Shown here piece after piece: positions 62,722 through 64,000 of a stretch of 64,000 nt of DNA. A program made the translations under genes and the position numbers. This stretch comes from Petrotoga mobilis SJ95. Lineage in GTDB: Bacteria; Thermotogota; Thermotogae; Petrotogales; Petrotogaceae. A model generated the notes under the pieces. That model had not been told where the DNA came from. It saw only the letters and a list, made by a program, of their open reading frames with translations, and made no database searches. Within the stretch, counting starts at the first letter, position 1; each line of letters begins with the position of its first letter. The stretch covers positions 1,402,501 through 1,466,500 of the forward strand of contig NC_010003.1 of assembly GCF_000018605.1 (NCBI RefSeq), in the 5' to 3' direction.

Positions 62722-63463
62722 ATTCTTTGGCAACTTGCATAAAAAAGGTATCCAGTTCTTCGTTAACAATGAGAGCTACTTTTTGTGGCGGGAGATACAT
62801 TTCTGATATTTCTCCTTTGTTCACAACTATTATCTTGCCTTTAGTTAAGGATGGCAACATTGCTGCTGGTATAACCGCAAGAGAAGATCCTAAAACCAAG
62901 ACAAGTTCCGAATTTTTCATCAATATTTCAGATTCTGTTAGGTATTTTACAGGTTCTCCAAAAAATACTATGTCTGGTTTTATTACTCCACCGCAGTTAT
63001 CACATTTTGGTACTACTTCATTGTTCATCTTTTCTAATATTTCTTCTTGAGAATACTTTCTTTTACATTTTGTGCAGTAATTTTTCCAGCATCCTCCATG
63101 GATTTCATAGACTTTTTTTGAACCGGCTTTTTGGTGTAAAGAGTCTATGTTTTGAGTTACTATCCCTTTTAATTTTCCTTCCTTTTCAAGTTGAACTAAA
63201 AATTTGTGAGTAAAGGTTGGTTCTGCTTTCGTTATGTACTCCAAAAATTTTTTGTGAAACTTATAGAACAAAGAAGGATCCAGATAGAAATAATCTAAAT
63301 CGAAAATTCTCTCAGGATTTTCTATATTTGCCTTCGTGTAGATCCCGTTAGGGCCTCTGAAATCGGGGATACCTGCGTTAGTAGACATCCCCGCACCACT
63401 TAAGACCGCAATGGAATTTGAATTATAAATTAATTCGGCAAATTTTTTTGCAACTTCAGACAT
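62693..63463 (-). CDS. NAD-dependent protein deacylase (Sir2 family)
   Basis: Sirtuin of 256 residues that removes acyl groups from lysines using NAD. GAGMSTNAGIPDFRGPNGIY near 20-39, TQNIDSLHQKAG near 104, catalytic HGG near 122, zinc Cys pairs CTKC and CDNC, and VFFGEPV near 167. The last nine residues (WVGSGAKGR) and the stop codon are encoded by a dispersed repeat, so the natural C-terminus was probably replaced. It starts 8 bp before the end of the upstream gene. Confidence 0.93.
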   Translation of the reverse strand: MSEVAKKFAELIYNSNSIAVLSGAGMSTNAGIPDFRGPNGIYTKANIENPERIFDLDYFYLDPSLFYKFHKKFLEYITKAEPTFTHKFLVQLEKEGKLKGIVTQNIDSLHQKAGSKKVYEIHGGCWKNYCTKCKRKYSQEEILEKMNNEVVPKCDNCGGVIKPDIVFFGEPVKYLTESEILMKNSELVLVLGSSLAVIPAAMLPSLTKGKIIVVNKGEISEMYLPPQKVALIVNEELDTFFMQVAKEWVGSGAKGR

Positions 63464-64000
63464 CTTTTTCTCCTTTTAAAAACTTCAAAAGTTCTTGGGC
63501 GGCTATTAATGGACCTTGGTCTTCATAGCCTTCTACACCAAGTTGTGTCCGAAGTGTCCCGACTTTGACGTTACTTTTCATTAGAGTTTCCATGTATTTT
63601 CTAGCAATTTTTTCGTGTTTTTCTCTTCTTTGGATTGCACCAAAGGGATTGGCAAAGTAACTATAGGTTAGACCTTTCTCTGAAGTAGTACCTTTTGCCA
63701 TTCTTGCACCTTTGGAGAATATATCTAAAGCCTTATCTACGTCATTAAAAAATTCGATTGGTGGTTTGTTGTCGTCTATTTTTTCATAGTTGTTGGCGTA
63801 AAAGAAATAATCAATTTTAGTAGGTCTTATGATATCTTCGTAATTGGAGTATGGTACTATAACTCTGGCGTTGGTTATGTTTGGATTCAAAAAGATACTT
63901 CTATCCATAGCGGAGTAGGCATAACCTGGTTGTAAGTCATCTAGTCTAACAAAAGCACCAGTTTCTGTCCCATACGCAACCACTGTTCCATCTTCTAAAA
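63456..64000 (-). CDS. C-terminal part of an unassigned enzyme, possibly PEPCK-like (partial)
   Basis: The gene runs off the window; the frame stays open beyond residue 1 of the visible GTG (it reads LEDGTVVAYGTETG). 175 or more residues are seen. GARMAKGTTSEKGLTYSYFANPFGAIQRRE and RSIFLNPNITNARVIVPYSNYE (quoted here only by their first parts: GARMAKGTTSEKG, RSIFLNPNITNARV) recall proteins annotated as phosphoenolpyruvate carboxykinase-like in other bacteria. This is from memory and weak; the ATP-binding region would lie outside the window. Confidence 0.45.
   Translation of the reverse strand, partial: LEDGTVVAYGTETGAFVRLDDLQPGYAYSAMDRSIFLNPNITNARVIVPYSNYEDIIRPTKIDYFFYANNYEKIDDNKPPIEFFNDVDKALDIFSKGARMAKGTTSEKGLTYSYFANPFGAIQRREKHEKIARKYMETLMKSNVKVGTLRTQLGVEGYEDQGPLIAAQELLKFLKGEKDV

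Overview
This AT-rich window reads as chromosome of a Thermotogota bacterium, most likely Petrotoga or a close relative. The basis is the protein flavour, two Opp-type peptide importers, a TM287/288-like heterodimeric ABC exporter, and a gene joining an LptF/G permease to an LptD-like barrel. The genus is inferred from memory of these families, not from a search. I saw no rRNA, tRNA, CRISPR array or insertion sequence with a transposase.

Layout. 1-11.2 kb (minus strand): a split LysO exporter, mannose-1-phosphate guanylyltransferase, glycogen branching enzyme, DprA, a TrmN6-like methyltransferase, a lipoprotein and HflK-HflC, separated by blocks of a GC-rich dispersed repeat. 11.6-29.1 kb (plus strand): a sugar epimerase and RarA, then two complete oligopeptide ABC operons (D-F-A-B-C and A-B-C-D-F) and an orphan permease. 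The two opp operons share a near-identical promoter region with a palindrome. The second binding-protein gene is cut by an in-frame TAA. 29.2-40 kb: a probable RiPP (modified peptide) locus. It has a 28-residue Cys-containing precursor missed by size-limited gene calling, a radical SAM/SPASM maturase, an ABC exporter, a secreted propeller-like protein, a gluzincin-like protease, an ABC-2 efflux pair, a 47-residue secreted peptide, and a divergent TPR protein with a possible HTH. Three promoters in this locus share one extended motif, and a relic of the TPR gene lies at 31.1 kb. 40-46.2 kb: a MarR-controlled heterodimeric exporter and a DUF234-type ATPase with an upstream array of 15-bp palindromic repeats. 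46.3-64 kb (minus strand): an enolase-superfamily protein, a DUF3307-like membrane protein, nicotinate phosphoribosyltransferase, Ogt, SMC, a type-4 uracil-DNA glycosylase, the LptF/G-LptD fusion, a PhoU-like protein, NAD kinase, YggT, YggS, RuvB, AsnRS, a sirtuin and a truncated gene at the edge.

How the parts may work together. The RiPP genes look like a maturation, export and signalling unit. The maturase would modify the Cys peptide and the exporter would move it out. The TPR/HTH protein and the 47-residue peptide could form a peptide-sensing switch acting on the three shared promoters, and the neighbouring Opp importers could return peptide to the cell. All of this is inference from gene order and motifs. 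The second theme is the dispersed repeat. It sits between genes, is translated in all three frames of one strand in three proteins (lipoprotein, Ogt, sirtuin), appears to supply Shine-Dalgarno sequence to two genes, and in one place is flanked by a perfect 15-bp direct repeat.
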